Shown: one piece after another, positions 15,946 through 24,228 of the stretch | Numbering within the stretch: the stretch's first letter is position 1 | Layout: each line of letters begins with the position of its first letter | DNA from: Io17-Chloro-G2 sp034428715 | GTDB lineage: Bacteria > Chloroflexota > Dehalococcoidia > Lucifugimonadales > UBA3495 | Reading direction: 5' to 3' | Length of the DNA stretch: 27,443 nucleotides | Assembly (NCBI GenBank): GCA_034428715.1 | Contig: DAOUHE010000131.1 | Coordinates: 1 to 27,443, forward strand | Position numbers and translations under genes: made by a program | The notes under the pieces: model-generated | What the model saw: only the letters and a program-made list of their open reading frames with translations | Told to the model about the DNA's origin: nothing | Database searches by the model: none

Positions 15946-16935
15946 TTACGCCAGCCCCGGAAAGATCACGCTCCGGAAAGCCTCCACCTCGGCGCGGGGC
16001 ATGTCGTAGCCGCCGTCCTGGGTGTGGGTGGGGAAGATGAATACCTGCTCGACCCCCGACTCGCTTACCGCCCGTTTCAGGCGGGCCAGGCATTCCTGGG
16101 CGGTGCCGAAAAGCCCAAAAGCATCGCAGATCTCATCTGCCTGCCGGTCATCGATCCGCTCGGGAATCAGATCCTGGGGCAAGTCTATCCCCGCTTCCCG
16201 CAACCAGACCAGGTTGGAGTCGCTGGGATACTTCAGGTACGGCTGGTCCGGCCGGAACCAACGTTGGGGCCAACGGCGGGCCTCTTGGCCGTTTTCATCC
16301 ACCGTCATGGGAGTTATGTAAATCGTCTTGAATTCTGCCAGGTCCCGGCCCGACCTTTCGGCGCCGGCCTCAAGCCTTCGGCGGGCGGCGGCAATGGCTC
16401 GGGGATGAAGTCCCACCAGCATCAACGCTCCATCGGCCACCTCCCCCGCCAGCTCCACCATTCGTGGACCAGCCGCGGTCATGAATATCGGCGTTGGCCG
16501 CTGGCTCACATTCCTGAGCCGGGTTTCCGTCCCATTGAAGATCACCTTTTCGCCCCGCAGGAGATCCCGGATGGCCAGGATTGCTTCCCGCATTCTTTTC
16601 AACGACGCCCTGGGACGGCCGATATTCCCTGCCGCCAGGTAGCCGGGTCCAACGGTGAGGCGAATCCTTCCCGGGGCTATCTCTTCCAGGGTGTGGGCCA
16701 AAGACGCCAGGACCGATGGATGCCGGGTCACCGGATTGGTGGTGGCGGGATAAACCGTGATGGTGGAGGTGCGCTGGGCGGCCAGCGCCAGGGTCAAAAA
16801 CACGTCCCGGCCGCTGTGCTGGTGGTCGTGGATACCCACGCCGGAAAAGCCCGCACCCTCGCAATAGGTGATAAAATCGGCCGTTTCCTGCACTGGCAAT
16901 CCCACCGGGACTCTGATATCGACCTTTAATGTCAT
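15946..16935 (-). CDS. LLM class flavin/F420-dependent oxidoreductase
   Basis: 329 residues of the luciferase-like TIM barrel. The start VDIRVPVGLPVQETADFI, the segment GFSGVGIHDHQHSGRDVF with its active-site-like histidines, the PATTNPVTRHPSVLAS strand typical of the MER-like F420 branch, and the PGRIRLTVGPGYLA glycine-rich loop are all in place; FMTAAGPRMVELAGEVADG is the usual phosphate-loop region. It probably oxidises or reduces a small organic molecule with F420 or FMNH2; the substrate is unknown. GAGGTAGG lies upstream of the ATG at a slightly long distance. It stands alone between a convergent VOC gene and the binding-protein pseudogene. Confidence 0.9.
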   Translation of the reverse strand: MTLKVDIRVPVGLPVQETADFITYCEGAGFSGVGIHDHQHSGRDVFLTLALAAQRTSTITVYPATTNPVTRHPSVLASLAHTLEEIAPGRIRLTVGPGYLAAGNIGRPRASLKRMREAILAIRDLLRGEKVIFNGTETRLRNVSQRPTPIFMTAAGPRMVELAGEVADGALMLVGLHPRAIAAARRRLEAGAERSGRDLAEFKTIYITPMTVDENGQEARRWPQRWFRPDQPYLKYPSDSNLVWLREAGIDLPQDLIPERIDDRQADEICDAFGLFGTAQECLARLKRAVSESGVEQVFIFPTHTQDGGYDMPRAEVEAFRSVIFPGLA

Positions 16936-17013
16936 GGCCAGCCTACCTCACTACGAAATCTCACTTTGAAATAACCCTTTCAAACCTGCGGATACCTCCC
17001 AAAAGGACAACCT

Positions 17014-17033
17014 CCCCCCTTCGTAAAGGGGGG
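17014..17033. repeat. GC-rich hairpin CCCCCCTT-CGTA-AAGGGGGG
   Basis: An exact 8-bp stem with a CGTA loop, inside a longer imperfect repeat running to about 17042 (GGTTGGGGGGATT). It has no U-run on either strand of usual strength. It lies about 130 nt past the stop of the binding-protein pseudogene on the minus strand and 80 nt before the start of the LLM gene. It may be a third family of interspersed palindrome. Confidence 0.7.
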
Positions 17034-17166
17034 TTGGGGGGATTTAAGCTATCTTCCGCAACCAGCCAGAATCAGGAAAAGGCTCGTTGAATCACCAGCC
17101 AAGACCCGGTTGATCGGGCATGCCTGAAACTGTCATCAGCGGATTAAAGCACTATTGGGTCCATAA

Positions 17167-18075
17167 TTAGCTGAACTGGGTGGCCACCACCTGTTCATAG
17201 GGGACCTGCCCTGACAAGATGCCGGTGTCCAAGGCAAATTGGTTCAAGCCCGCCACCACCTCTTCCGAGATGCTGGGATCGTAAAAAGGCAGGTCTCTTT
17301 CCACCAGTGAAGCTAAGTATTCCGCCTCTTCAGGCGGGAATAAGCGCTCCCCTACTGCAGTGGCGATGGACGGATCTGCCCGAAGGGCGTTTTGGACTTT
17401 GACTGTCGCCCGCACCGCCGCCGAGACTTCATCAGGGTCATTCTCGATCTGGTTATCCGAAGTCACCAGCGCCGCAAAGGTGTAGTTTTGCGCCGAAGCA
17501 GGGCCGATTCCGCGCCTTACGTCCAGGATCACGGCGCCTGATCCGCTAGGCACCGCCACCTCGCTGCCCATGGCGTTGGCCCAAAACCCGTCGATGACAC
17601 CATCTTCCAAGGATTTGGCCGCGTGGACGCCAAATGACACACCCGGATCGGTGGCCCCAGGCACTGGGCCCAGCTTGACCTGGTCCCTCTCCAGGTCGAT
17701 GCCCGCTTCATCCAGGAGCCGCCGCAGGGCCGCTTCCGGCCCCGGAGCGGCGCCGATCCGCAACCCCTTGACTGCATTCACATCGCCCGGTCTGGCGCCC
17801 AGGCCGGCCCTTAGGATCAGCAGCTAGAAGGTCTGTTGAGCCAGGGCGGCAGCCAGTTTGACGCCCTTCCAATCGGGGAATGCCGACAGCGCGGCGTGGG
17901 CCGGGCCGGCAACGAAATCTATCTGGCCGTCCCGCAGCGCCGCCATGGCCTTGTGGATGGGTGAGAGCATTTCCTACTCCGCCTCCAACCCTTCCGCCTT
18001 GAAGAAACCCAATTCATCTGCGGCGACGGCGGGGAAATATGAATTCGAGATCAGATCGGGAACGGCTATACGCAT
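17167..18075 (-). pseudogene. NMT1/THI5-like ABC substrate-binding protein, two in-frame TAG codons
   Basis: One continuous frame of 303 codons runs from an ATG (MRIAVPDLISNSYFPA) to a TAA, broken only by TAG at codon 34 (17974-17976) and codon 84 (17824-17826). Reading through both gives a well-formed periplasmic-binding-protein fold of the NMT1/THI5-like type: GFFKAEGLEAE near 24-33, DGQIDFVAGPAHAAL near 50, KGLRIGAAPGPEAAL near 100 and DGFWANAMGSEV near 150. No secretion signal is present, which is common in this subgroup. The second TAG lies where relatives often have Trp or Tyr. The rest of the frame is well kept. Several other genes here end in TAG, so recoding is unlikely and recent inactivation is more likely. 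No permease or ATPase gene is adjacent. Confidence 0.8.
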
Positions 18076-18375
18076 ATGATTACATCCATGCTGATTTACA
18101 TTTGGCGGTTTAGTCTATCAGACCCGCTATTGGCATATGACCTGAGGCATCACGCCTGGAATCGAGAGCCGTTGGCCGGCTGGAGCCGAGGGCGCAGCAG
18201 CGGCCGAGAGAAAATTTCGCCCCAGGCTCGCTGTTGGAAAGATTTTTGGCCGGCACACGCCAGATATCAATAGGCATCAACCAAATCCCTATTTAGCGGG
18301 GAGCGAATCTGACTAATCATACGCATTTTAAACTCTCTATAATCCATCTGGAATGGCTTTAACGGGGAGGAAACG
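18076..18375. other. Intergenic region, nothing recognised
   Basis: 300 bases between the divergent pseudogene and the DUF4234 gene. The only open frame (18076-18273, plus) has no ribosome site and no protein-like pattern. The promoter of the DUF4234 gene should be near 18300-18360, where the sequence turns AT-rich, but I cannot pick a convincing -35/-10 pair. Confidence 0.4.
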
Positions 18376-19068
18376 ATGATGCGGTACTGCAATCAGTGCG
18401 GCGCGGAGATCGAGCCCGGCTCGGTTTTCTGCCCTAACTGCGGTCAGCGGCTATTGAACGAAAGCGGACCACAGCAAAGGGTTGGCCTGGATGGAGCAGA
18501 GATTAGGCAGGCGGCCGCCACAGGCTTGCGAACCCAGATTACTCCGCGCCGCATACTGTTTATGACTGTAGCATCCTACGGGTTTTATTTGATCTATTGG
18601 TTCTATGTGACATGGAAGCAATATCGAGACCATACTGGCGAAGAGGCGTATCCTATCTGGCACGCGTTGACGCTGTTCGTCCCGATCTACAACCTGTTTC
18701 GGACCTACGCTCATATGCGGACCTACCGTAATCTGATGTCCGGTGAAGGTCTCGGTACAACTATTTCACCCGGTTGGGCGGTGGCTGCAGTAATGATCAG
18801 TGGCGCCATCGATGGCGTCTCGTTCCAATTGATCTGGCGGGGGGAATTAACTCAAGCGGTAGCGTTTGCCACAGCGGTTTTGGATGTGATCTCTATAACT
18901 ATCGTTGCCTGGCTTCTACTTCACGTACAGGGGAATTTGAAGAGCTACTGGCACAACATTTCTCAAGGCACTGTCGAAAACGCCAAGATAGGGGTAGGAG
19001 AGGTGATTTTGGTCATAGTTGGAATACTGTCCTGGATCGGAACTTTGTCATTGCTCTTCACAGGCTAG
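18376..19068 (+). CDS. Zinc-ribbon plus DUF4234 membrane protein
   Basis: 230 residues. The N-terminus is a zinc ribbon of the 'zinc_ribbon_2' kind: Cys5 and Cys8 in YCNQCGAEI, and Cys19 and Cys22 in VFCPNCGQR. After a short linker a membrane domain starts with TPRRILFMTVASYGFYLIYW, the DUF4234 pattern, followed by VPIYNLFRTYAHMRTYR and further hydrophobic segments near 130-150, 155-180 and 205-228. The function of the family is unknown. GGGGAGGAAACG precedes the ATG and sets the start; a second ATG follows directly. The gene has no partner on its strand. Confidence 0.87.
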   Translation: MMRYCNQCGAEIEPGSVFCPNCGQRLLNESGPQQRVGLDGAEIRQAAATGLRTQITPRRILFMTVASYGFYLIYWFYVTWKQYRDHTGEEAYPIWHALTLFVPIYNLFRTYAHMRTYRNLMSGEGLGTTISPGWAVAAVMISGAIDGVSFQLIWRGELTQAVAFATAVLDVISITIVAWLLLHVQGNLKSYWHNISQGTVENAKIGVGEVILVIVGILSWIGTLSLLFTG

Positions 19069-19081
19069 TAACTGGCGCCGT

Positions 19082-19309
19082 TTAATTGATCAAAAGATTA
19101 GCGGCCGGCTGGGTCACCTCCGGGGTGAGACCAGCGGCAAATCTACCTCCTGCGTTGCTGAATCCGGAAGGAATCATCCGTGCCAGGACGGTAATGGGAA
19201 CTCCCCAATCTAAGGTGGGGCCTTGGCACGAATCAACCCCAAATGCCGCAGCTGAAAAGTGAGCCGCTTTGCCATCTAACCTGCCGAGACGTGGGGACGG
19301 ACGAATCAT
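19082..19309 (-). pseudogene. C-terminal coding remnant, unassigned
   Basis: A 75-codon minus-strand frame that begins 38 nt past the LLM gene stop. Its later part reads like real protein (AAFGVDSCQGPTLDWGVP, then ITVLARMIPSGFSNAGGRF, ending TPEVTQPAANLLIN). There is no ribosome site before its only ATG, and the sequence before residue 15 looks random, so it is more likely the tail of a lost gene than a complete small gene. I do not recognise the family. Confidence 0.35.
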
Positions 19310-19347
19310 TCGGAAGGCTACGCGGTACGGGTAGGGCTTGCCGCCTT

Positions 19348-20328
19348 TTAAGGTTTGCCGGAGAACCCAGGCATGATTTCCTTGGCAAACCGGCGCAAGG
19401 TTGGCAGCCCAGCCGGAGTGTTGAGCAACACGTATTCGATTCCCGCATCACGGAGCGCCTGGATTTTGGCGCTCACCTCTCCGGGCGATCCATAAATGGT
19501 TCCTGCTTCAGCCTCCTCGCGGGTGTCTTGAAAGTTAGGCCGTTGCGCCAGCTGTTGGGTTCGCCGGCGCCCCGCCATCCGGGTTTCCAACGCCTTTTCG
19601 TACTCTTCTGATGAGTCGACAATATTGACGGAACGAGCCACCGCCACGCTCATGGGATCGAAGGCACGGCTCAGAGACTCGACCTCCGCCTTGAAGAGCC
19701 CAACCTCCTCAACTATCGTTTCGAAAGAGTCAAACTGGCCCAACAGCATGTTGAACCCATGAGCGGCTACTTGTTTGATGGACGCCGGGCTGCCCGCACC
19801 CATCCACAGTTTCGGATGGGGCTGTTGGACGCTGGGAGGCTCTACCACCACATTGTCAAACTTCCAATACGTTCCATGGTGAGACCATGGGGTATCCCAT
19901 GTCCAGGCCTTGGTCATAACCGCCAGGCATTCCTCAAAGCGCGCATCGGCCTCATCGATCGAGATAGAGAACCCATCGAATTCCTTGAGACGGTAACCTT
20001 TACCGATACCAGCGTCGACCCGGCCTCCCGACAGGAGGTCCAAGGTGGCGATCTGTTCGGCCAGCAAAACCGGGTTATGCCAGGGGAGCACCAGGACAGC
20101 CGTGCCCAGGCGCAGGGTGGCCGTCCGAGCGCCAATCCAGGTGAGCAGGTTCAGTGTCGCGGAAACTTGGCCAAAGCCGGTAAAGTGATGCTCGACAAGA
20201 AAAGTGCTGTGATACCCTAGCGCTTCCGCTTCGACATTTCGCTCGACGAATTCCCGGAACCCGGCGCCGCTATCGTCACTGGGACCGCCCCGCCTCGCTT
20301 GGGCGCTCCCGAACATCCCAAACTGCAT
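19348..20328 (-). CDS. LLM class flavin-dependent oxidoreductase (luciferase-like)
   Basis: 326 residues of the bacterial-luciferase-like monooxygenase group. The N-terminal strand MQFGMFGSAQARRGGP, STFLVEHHFTGFG with the EHHF motif, LGTAVLVLPWHNPVLLAEQ, LSGGRVDAGIGKGY and the LWMGAGSPASIKQVA segment give the complete barrel; EYVLLNTPAG near the end is the last strand. It should use FMNH2 and O2, or F420; the substrate is unknown. The frame is open upstream to 20448, but GGAGA lies just before the ATG at 20328 and the domain begins there. It belongs to a different branch from the LLM protein at 15946-16935. It stands alone. Confidence 0.9.
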   Translation of the reverse strand: MQFGMFGSAQARRGGPSDDSGAGFREFVERNVEAEALGYHSTFLVEHHFTGFGQVSATLNLLTWIGARTATLRLGTAVLVLPWHNPVLLAEQIATLDLLSGGRVDAGIGKGYRLKEFDGFSISIDEADARFEECLAVMTKAWTWDTPWSHHGTYWKFDNVVVEPPSVQQPHPKLWMGAGSPASIKQVAAHGFNMLLGQFDSFETIVEEVGLFKAEVESLSRAFDPMSVAVARSVNIVDSSEEYEKALETRMAGRRRTQQLAQRPNFQDTREEAEAGTIYGSPGEVSAKIQALRDAGIEYVLLNTPAGLPTLRRFAKEIMPGFSGKP

Positions 20329-20499
20329 TGCGTCTCCTACTAATTGGCTTTTGCGTATCGGCTTCTCCCCGGCGGGTTTCAGACGAGTGTTTGCGTTCCA
20401 CTGCGAACGTCTGACGCCAGAAGAGCCGGCGCAAAAGGGATTTGGCATCTTGCCATTTTTGTACCAGAGGGATGCCAGCTACGTGGGGTAACAATGCGA

Positions 20500-20544
20500 T
20501 GGTACCCCAGGCAGGGTTCGAACCTGTGGCCCGCTGCTTAGAAT
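20500..20544 (-). tRNA. 3' portion of a tRNA gene (remnant, CCA encoded)
   Basis: Read on the minus strand, the 45 nt fit tRNA positions 32-76 exactly: loop ATTCTAA with U33, 3' anticodon stem GCAGC, 5-nt variable loop GGGCC, T-stem ACAGG with loop TTCGAAC and CCTGC (one mismatch at the base), acceptor strand CTGGGGT, A73 and CCA. If the loop is intact the anticodon would be UCU (Arg). The preceding sequence has no D-arm and no strand complementary to the acceptor or anticodon stems, so the 5' half is absent. Such 3' remnants are typical of the far attachment site of an element integrated in a tRNA gene. Confidence 0.78.
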
Positions 20545-20791
20545 GTATTCCGGTGAATGCGAACTAGTTGATAGTAAGTTTCCGTACGATGTCTTATTTG
20601 ACGGCGTCGCGAATTAGAACAATTAGTCACACTTTAAAACTGGGTTGTCCCAGGTGGTAGTCTTAGTAAATATTATCACGCCGGTGATTGCCCGTGGCCG
20701 ATGAAAGGTATCCTCGGCTGTGATGATGGTCATTGGTGGGGTCTTGGGAATAGGACTTCCTATGGCGTCGGGTGGGCGCCGATTCTAGGGA

Positions 20792-21022
20792 CTAGGCCCG
20801 CGAGATAATCCAGGTGTGCTGGCCGTCCCGCGTCCAAGCCCGCCCCAGGCCCTCTCTGATTAACGCCGCGTCGATGCTGTCGCCAGTTCCGGTGTACAGG
20901 TGATAGAGCGGCCGGTCGCACCGGTCTGCCGCTCGAGTGCCACGTTCTAACAGGGCAACCACATTCAGAGCCTCCGGCCATGCTAGATAAGCTCTTCCCC
21001 GGCGAACTTCAGGGCTAATATT
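20792..21022 (-). pseudogene. Staphylococcal-nuclease-like C-terminal remnant
   Basis: A minus-strand open frame of 77 codons with no start codon ends in TAG. It contains VALLERGTRAADRCDRPLYH followed by LYTGTGDSIDAALIREGLG and ends with WTRDGQHTWII. This matches the late part of thermonuclease (SNase) domains, where 'D-R-[YF]-G-R-x-L-x-x-[VIL]-Y' is followed by '[IV]-[ND]-x-x-L-[IV]-[RK]-x-G'. The first catalytic segment is not present upstream. It is a decayed or truncated gene lying just inside the tRNA remnant. Confidence 0.5.
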
Positions 21023-21187
21023 TTATCTTGCGCAGCATCAACGGTTTTGGGCAGGCACTGTACGAAGACTACGTCCGGCCCTGATCAGAGGCGTCGTGTA
21101 TAGGTTCGGAGGCTGACTGGAACTCGGTTATGGAGATCACGCCCGCTCCGTCTTAAACCATACATTTCAGACAGCGGTAAAGCGGGG

Positions 21188-22762
21188 TTAAGCCGACGCT
21201 ATCCACTCGACGGCGCGTTCCCCTATCATGATAACCGTTGCATGGCTACCACCTGACCTTGTAACTCGCGGCATAACCGACGCATCGACAACCGACAACC
21301 CCTTTACTCCCTTGACGCTGCAGTGTTGGTCAACAACCGCCATAGGGTCTGAATCAGGTCCCATCTTGCAGGTCCCGGATACATGCCTGGCTGTTCCAAC
21401 GGTTTGGCGTATACAGAGGTCCAAAGCGTCGTCGTCGGCCAAAATGTCATCCGTTGGGTGGATCCGGTAATCGGCCACGTCTTTATAGGCGTTGGATTCA
21501 ATGAATCCAATCGCCTTCCGCACGCCTTCCCGCACCCGGCGAATGTCGTTTGGATGCTGAAGATAGCGATAGTTAAAGGCGGGCTGCACTGAGGGATCGG
21601 CAGACGCAAGCCTGACATATCCTGAGCCATCGGGCAACCCGAGGGTACACGAGATTCGCGCCACTCGGTCAGGTGGGACTTCACCGTTCAAGAACTTGGT
21701 CCGGAAACCGGGGACGCGCTCCGGCCGTTCGTCTACCATTGGGGTGGTCCTCAGCAACATATCATTGACTTCGCTCGACCCGTCGGAAGTGTAGTGTAAA
21801 CAAAAGCGCGCGGCATCGGCATCAGCAGTGAGGTTCATTCCGTCTTTGACCTTAAAGGTAACCTGGGCGCTCAGGTGGTTAAATAGGTTCTGTCCCACTC
21901 CGGGAAGCTCATGAACGAGAGGTATCCCGAATTGCTGAAGTTGGTCACTGGGGCCGATTCCCGATAGCATCAGCAGGTGGGGTGACTTGATAGCCCCGGC
22001 ACTCAACACAACACGGTCTGCTTCAACGTTGAAAACCTCGCCTCCGCTTTCTACTTCCACACCGACGGCCTTTAGATCCTTGATCAATACCTTCCTTACG
22101 AAAACCCCTCCCCTCACCGTAAGGTTAAGACGGTGGCGCATGGGATTTAGGTGAGTGATAGCGGCGCTCATCCTCCAGCCGTCCAGGTTGTTCGAAGGCC
22201 ACACGCCAACGCCCGAGGGGTTCGGGCCGTTGGTATCCTCGACTGTCCCGTAACCCGACTCCAAACAGGCTGCGTGGAAGGCCTTTTGGATGTCTGGCCA
22301 GGGCCCGGACTGACGTCGCCTTACTGGCATTGGTCCTTCCGTTCCATGGAAATCATCCCGAATGTTGAGATCATGCTCAGATTTCCTAAAGAAAGGCAGT
22401 ACCTTGTCATAAGACCATTCATCGTTGCCCATAGCAGACCAGGAGTCGAAATCCTCGGGTAATCCCCTTTGCATCGCTTGACCGTTGATGGACGACCCTC
22501 CCCCGATCACTTTGCCCTGCGCCACGTGGATCTCCCCTTGCTCCTCGGTGATTGTTCCCCGCAGGGCCCAGTTGTGTTCCGAGTCTGGGGATTCTGCAAA
22601 ACTTGTGTGGCCGAACTTTATTTCGTCCGGAAGATTGGCTGGATCAGGGTAATCCGGACCGGCTTCCAGCAACAATACGGAGGTATTCGCGTCTTCAGCC
22701 AATCTGCTGGCCAGCACCGATCCAGCCGCTCCCCCGCCGACGATGACAACGTCATATTTCAT
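21188..22762 (-). CDS. GMC family FAD-dependent oxidoreductase
   Basis: 524 residues, the full length for glucose-methanol-choline oxidoreductases. The FAD loop is VVIVGGGAAGSVLASRLAED with LLLEAGPDY after it; VIGGGSSINGQAMQRG is the first GMC signature, and SAGAIKSPHLLMLSGIGP the second. The active-site pair is His460 in GTARHVSGTCKMG and His507 in RSGGSHATVIMIGE. It likely oxidises an alcohol to an aldehyde or acid in the cytoplasm; the substrate is unknown. AAGGAGGG four to five nt upstream supports the ATG. It is the only complete, well-recognised enzyme gene in the region right of the tRNA remnant; no aldehyde dehydrogenase or transporter is adjacent. Confidence 0.93.
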   Translation of the reverse strand: MKYDVVIVGGGAAGSVLASRLAEDANTSVLLLEAGPDYPDPANLPDEIKFGHTSFAESPDSEHNWALRGTITEEQGEIHVAQGKVIGGGSSINGQAMQRGLPEDFDSWSAMGNDEWSYDKVLPFFRKSEHDLNIRDDFHGTEGPMPVRRRQSGPWPDIQKAFHAACLESGYGTVEDTNGPNPSGVGVWPSNNLDGWRMSAAITHLNPMRHRLNLTVRGGVFVRKVLIKDLKAVGVEVESGGEVFNVEADRVVLSAGAIKSPHLLMLSGIGPSDQLQQFGIPLVHELPGVGQNLFNHLSAQVTFKVKDGMNLTADADAARFCLHYTSDGSSEVNDMLLRTTPMVDERPERVPGFRTKFLNGEVPPDRVARISCTLGLPDGSGYVRLASADPSVQPAFNYRYLQHPNDIRRVREGVRKAIGFIESNAYKDVADYRIHPTDDILADDDALDLCIRQTVGTARHVSGTCKMGPDSDPMAVVDQHCSVKGVKGLSVVDASVMPRVTRSGGSHATVIMIGERAVEWIASA

Positions 22763-23210
22763 GATCCCTCCTTGATTAGCGTGTTATTGGGAATAATAAA
22801 GTCTGCGATTGTCCTTGTCGACTAGCTGAGCACAGTAAAGGGACGTTTTTATGTTTTCGGCGGAGAGAGACGACGGGGACGGTCGACACCAACGAACGGT
22901 ATAGCCCCGGAACTGACTCATGGGAAACTATGCCGCCCCTTCCCACCGCCAGGCACGGCCTTGGAGCAGTAGCTATGGAGGATCGTATTTATACGCTGGC
23001 GGGAGGTCCCACACCAGGGGGATCAAGTAGCGCCACAAACGAGGTCCTGATCGTGGCAGAAGGCCCTTGAGGTGGGAGACCCTCCATTCCAGCTCCCCTC
23101 CTAAACCAAGTCCTTGTAGACCGACAACATGACTTCGGTGGCTACTCAACTGGCCGTCACCATTTTGGTGGGTTAAATATTTTGCCAACCTTGCGGCAAT
23201 TCCGTCTTGC
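22763..23210. other. Intergenic region, nothing recognised
   Basis: About 450 bases between the GMC gene and the small gene at 23257. A minus-strand frame at 22973-23188 (71 codons) has no ribosome site and no recognisable pattern. I see no tRNA, hairpin or repeat of note. Confidence 0.45.
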
Positions 23211-23240
23211 CTGACTCGCGTTCGGGCTTCGGCGTATAAT
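23211..23240 (+). promoter_or_regulatory. Putative sigma-70-type promoter
   Basis: A perfect TATAAT at 23235-23240 is preceded by CTGACT at 23211-23216 with an 18-nt spacer; the -35 is weak (4 of 6 matches to TTGACA). It would start transcription about 10 nt before the ATG of the small gene at 23257. Confidence 0.4.
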
Positions 23241-23256
23241 ACCTGAAAATTCCGCT

Positions 23257-23373
23257 ATGCCTTTAGCTAACATGGGGCCGCCGATGACCTCCGACGTGGT
23301 CGTGGCTGTGGGAGCAGCCAGACTGTTCCTGAATGGGACCAGAGAGTTCCTCCGCGGCGAGAAGGGGGCCTAG
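23257..23373 (+). CDS. Small gene or truncated 5' piece of a gene
   Basis: 38 codons beginning MPLANMGPPMTSDVVVAVG and continuing AARLFLNGTREFLRGEKGA before a TAG. A putative promoter lies just upstream, but no clear ribosome site. The TAG falls in the sequence TAGCAGGGTGCTGAAAT, which looks like the end of the adjacent IS5-type fragment, so the reading frame may originally have continued and been cut by insertion. The piece at 23993-24130 on the same strand, on the other side of the fragment, could be its continuation. No function is recognised. Confidence 0.35.
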   Translation: MPLANMGPPMTSDVVVAVGAARLFLNGTREFLRGEKGA

Positions 23374-23992
23374 CAGGGTGCTGAAATAAAGCCGACAGGT
23401 GGGCTAAAGACCGTTAACTCTGGTATTTTTGGAGGGATTCACCCCATAAAGGAGAGGTCTCAACCACCGGGGAAAGCCCTTTTACCTCCGGCTGAGGCCT
23501 TTTTAACACCTTCAGCCCGGGTTTGGAGCCAATTTGGTCATCCGGACCAGGTTGTAGGCCGCCACCGTCAGGTCCGCCCACATCTGGTTGCGGGCTACCC
23601 CGATGTAACGCAACTTGCGTCCGCCGTCCACCGTCTTGGTCCAGCCGAAGATCTCTTCCACCCGCTTCCTCACCCGCTGGCTGATGGCATACCCCGGGTG
23701 ACGGGTTGTCCTGCCATCAATGGCGCTGGCCCGGCCTTTGGTATTCTGGGCCCCGTGAGGAGTGACCTTCATCTCCCGACATTTAGCAACGAAGCCTCCG
23801 GTGTCGTAGTTCTTGTCTCCCCCCAACGTTATACGGCCCACTCCCCGCAGACGGGAAAGCAGGTCCACCGCAGCCTGCCGCTCCGCCCGTCCGGTGGCCT
23901 CAGTGACCAACACCCCCACCGCCAAGTCATTACGGTTCTCCATTAGCCTCATATCACCCTTCGGCCCCAACTTGGTGGCAGCCGACATCGCC
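23371..23992 (-). mobile_element. IS5-family insertion sequence fragment
   Basis: The fragment holds the C-terminal part of a transposase on the minus strand and, at its left edge, TAGCAGGGTGCTGAAAT, which resembles an IS5-group terminal inverted repeat. No matching end is visible on the right: the transposase similarity stops near 23970, just before the plus-strand reading frame at 23993. I therefore read it as an internally or terminally deleted copy unable to move by itself. The exact right boundary is uncertain. Confidence 0.65.
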
Positions 23993-23994
23993 AT
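23512..23994 (-). pseudogene. IS5-family DDE transposase, C-terminal fragment
   Basis: 160 codons. From about residue 17 the frame matches the second half of IS5-type transposases: LMENRNDLAVGVLVTEATG, then ITLGGDKNYDTGGFVAKCRE (DDE aspartate in the GGDKNYD segment), VTPHGAQNTKGRASAIDGRT, and the RKRVEEIFGWTKT segment carrying the catalytic glutamate, ending AAYNLVRMTKL. A full protein has roughly 330 or more residues, so more than half, including the first catalytic aspartate, is missing. The first 16 codons do not match the family well. It is not functional in itself. Confidence 0.85.
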
Positions 23995-24130
23995 GCTGGG
24001 ATTCGCCCTGGTCGAGACCGACTGGGAGAACAGGGAAGGGAGTCTCAGCCTCTCAGTAGAGTACCGACGGGTCCTGGAAGGGCTGGACCAAACCCTGTGG
24101 GGAGATGAAAACTACGGAGAGGCTTCCTGA
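23993..24130 (+). CDS. Short unassigned coding segment (3' piece?)
   Basis: 45 codons reading MLGFALVETDWENREGSLSL, then SVEYRRVLEGLDQTLWGDEN and a short tail to TGA. The composition is protein-like (acidic, with balanced hydrophobic residues), yet there is no ribosome site at the ATG, which falls at the edge of the IS fragment. It may be the surviving 3' end of the gene whose 5' end is at 23257. It is followed directly by the hairpin leader at 24136. Confidence 0.35.
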   Translation: MLGFALVETDWENREGSLSLSVEYRRVLEGLDQTLWGDENYGEAS

Positions 24131-24135
24131 AAAGC

Positions 24136-24221
24136 CGGGGGCCCGGTTGTCGCTAGGGGGCGGGGCCGCTGCCGCTGATCCAGCGACGGCACGCCCTCCC
24201 GGCGACAATCCAGAAAGGAGG
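24136..24221 (+). promoter_or_regulatory. Structured RNA leader, copy A
   Basis: A near-continuous hairpin. The outer arms GGTTGTCGC (24145-24153) and GGCGACAATCC (24201-24211) pair; inside, GGGGGCG pairs with CGCCCTC; then TGCCG with CGGCA; and the tip is CTG-ATC-CAG (24175-24183). Three nt after the hairpin comes AAAGGAGG (24214-24221), the ribosome site of the gene at 24229. A second copy is at 26861-26944. The outer arms of the two copies differ at paired positions in a way that keeps pairing (GC to GU), and the tip CTGATCCAG is identical. A cis-acting RNA controlling translation is the simplest reading. Confidence 0.6.
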
Positions 24222-24228
24222 AAGCACC

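Noticed and set aside
17167..18075. TAG read as an amino acid (recoded genome)
   Set aside because: At least five intact genes in the window end in TAG with no extension, so TAG works as a stop here.
20329..20448. Longer N-terminus for the LLM protein starting at 20448
   Set aside because: The extra 40 residues are unlike the family and a ribosome site directly precedes the ATG at 20328.
23495..23530. CCTCCGGCTGAGGCCTTTTTAA as a terminator
   Set aside because: The stem is only four to five pairs; although a T-run follows, it lies inside the IS fragment end and support is too weak to list as a feature.
24136..24221. Hairpin leader as an integron attC site
   Set aside because: The arm order is GTTGTCG at the 5' side and CGACAAT at the 3' side, the reverse of the RYYYAAC ... 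GTTRRRY layout of attC; no second pair of boxes or integron integrase is seen.
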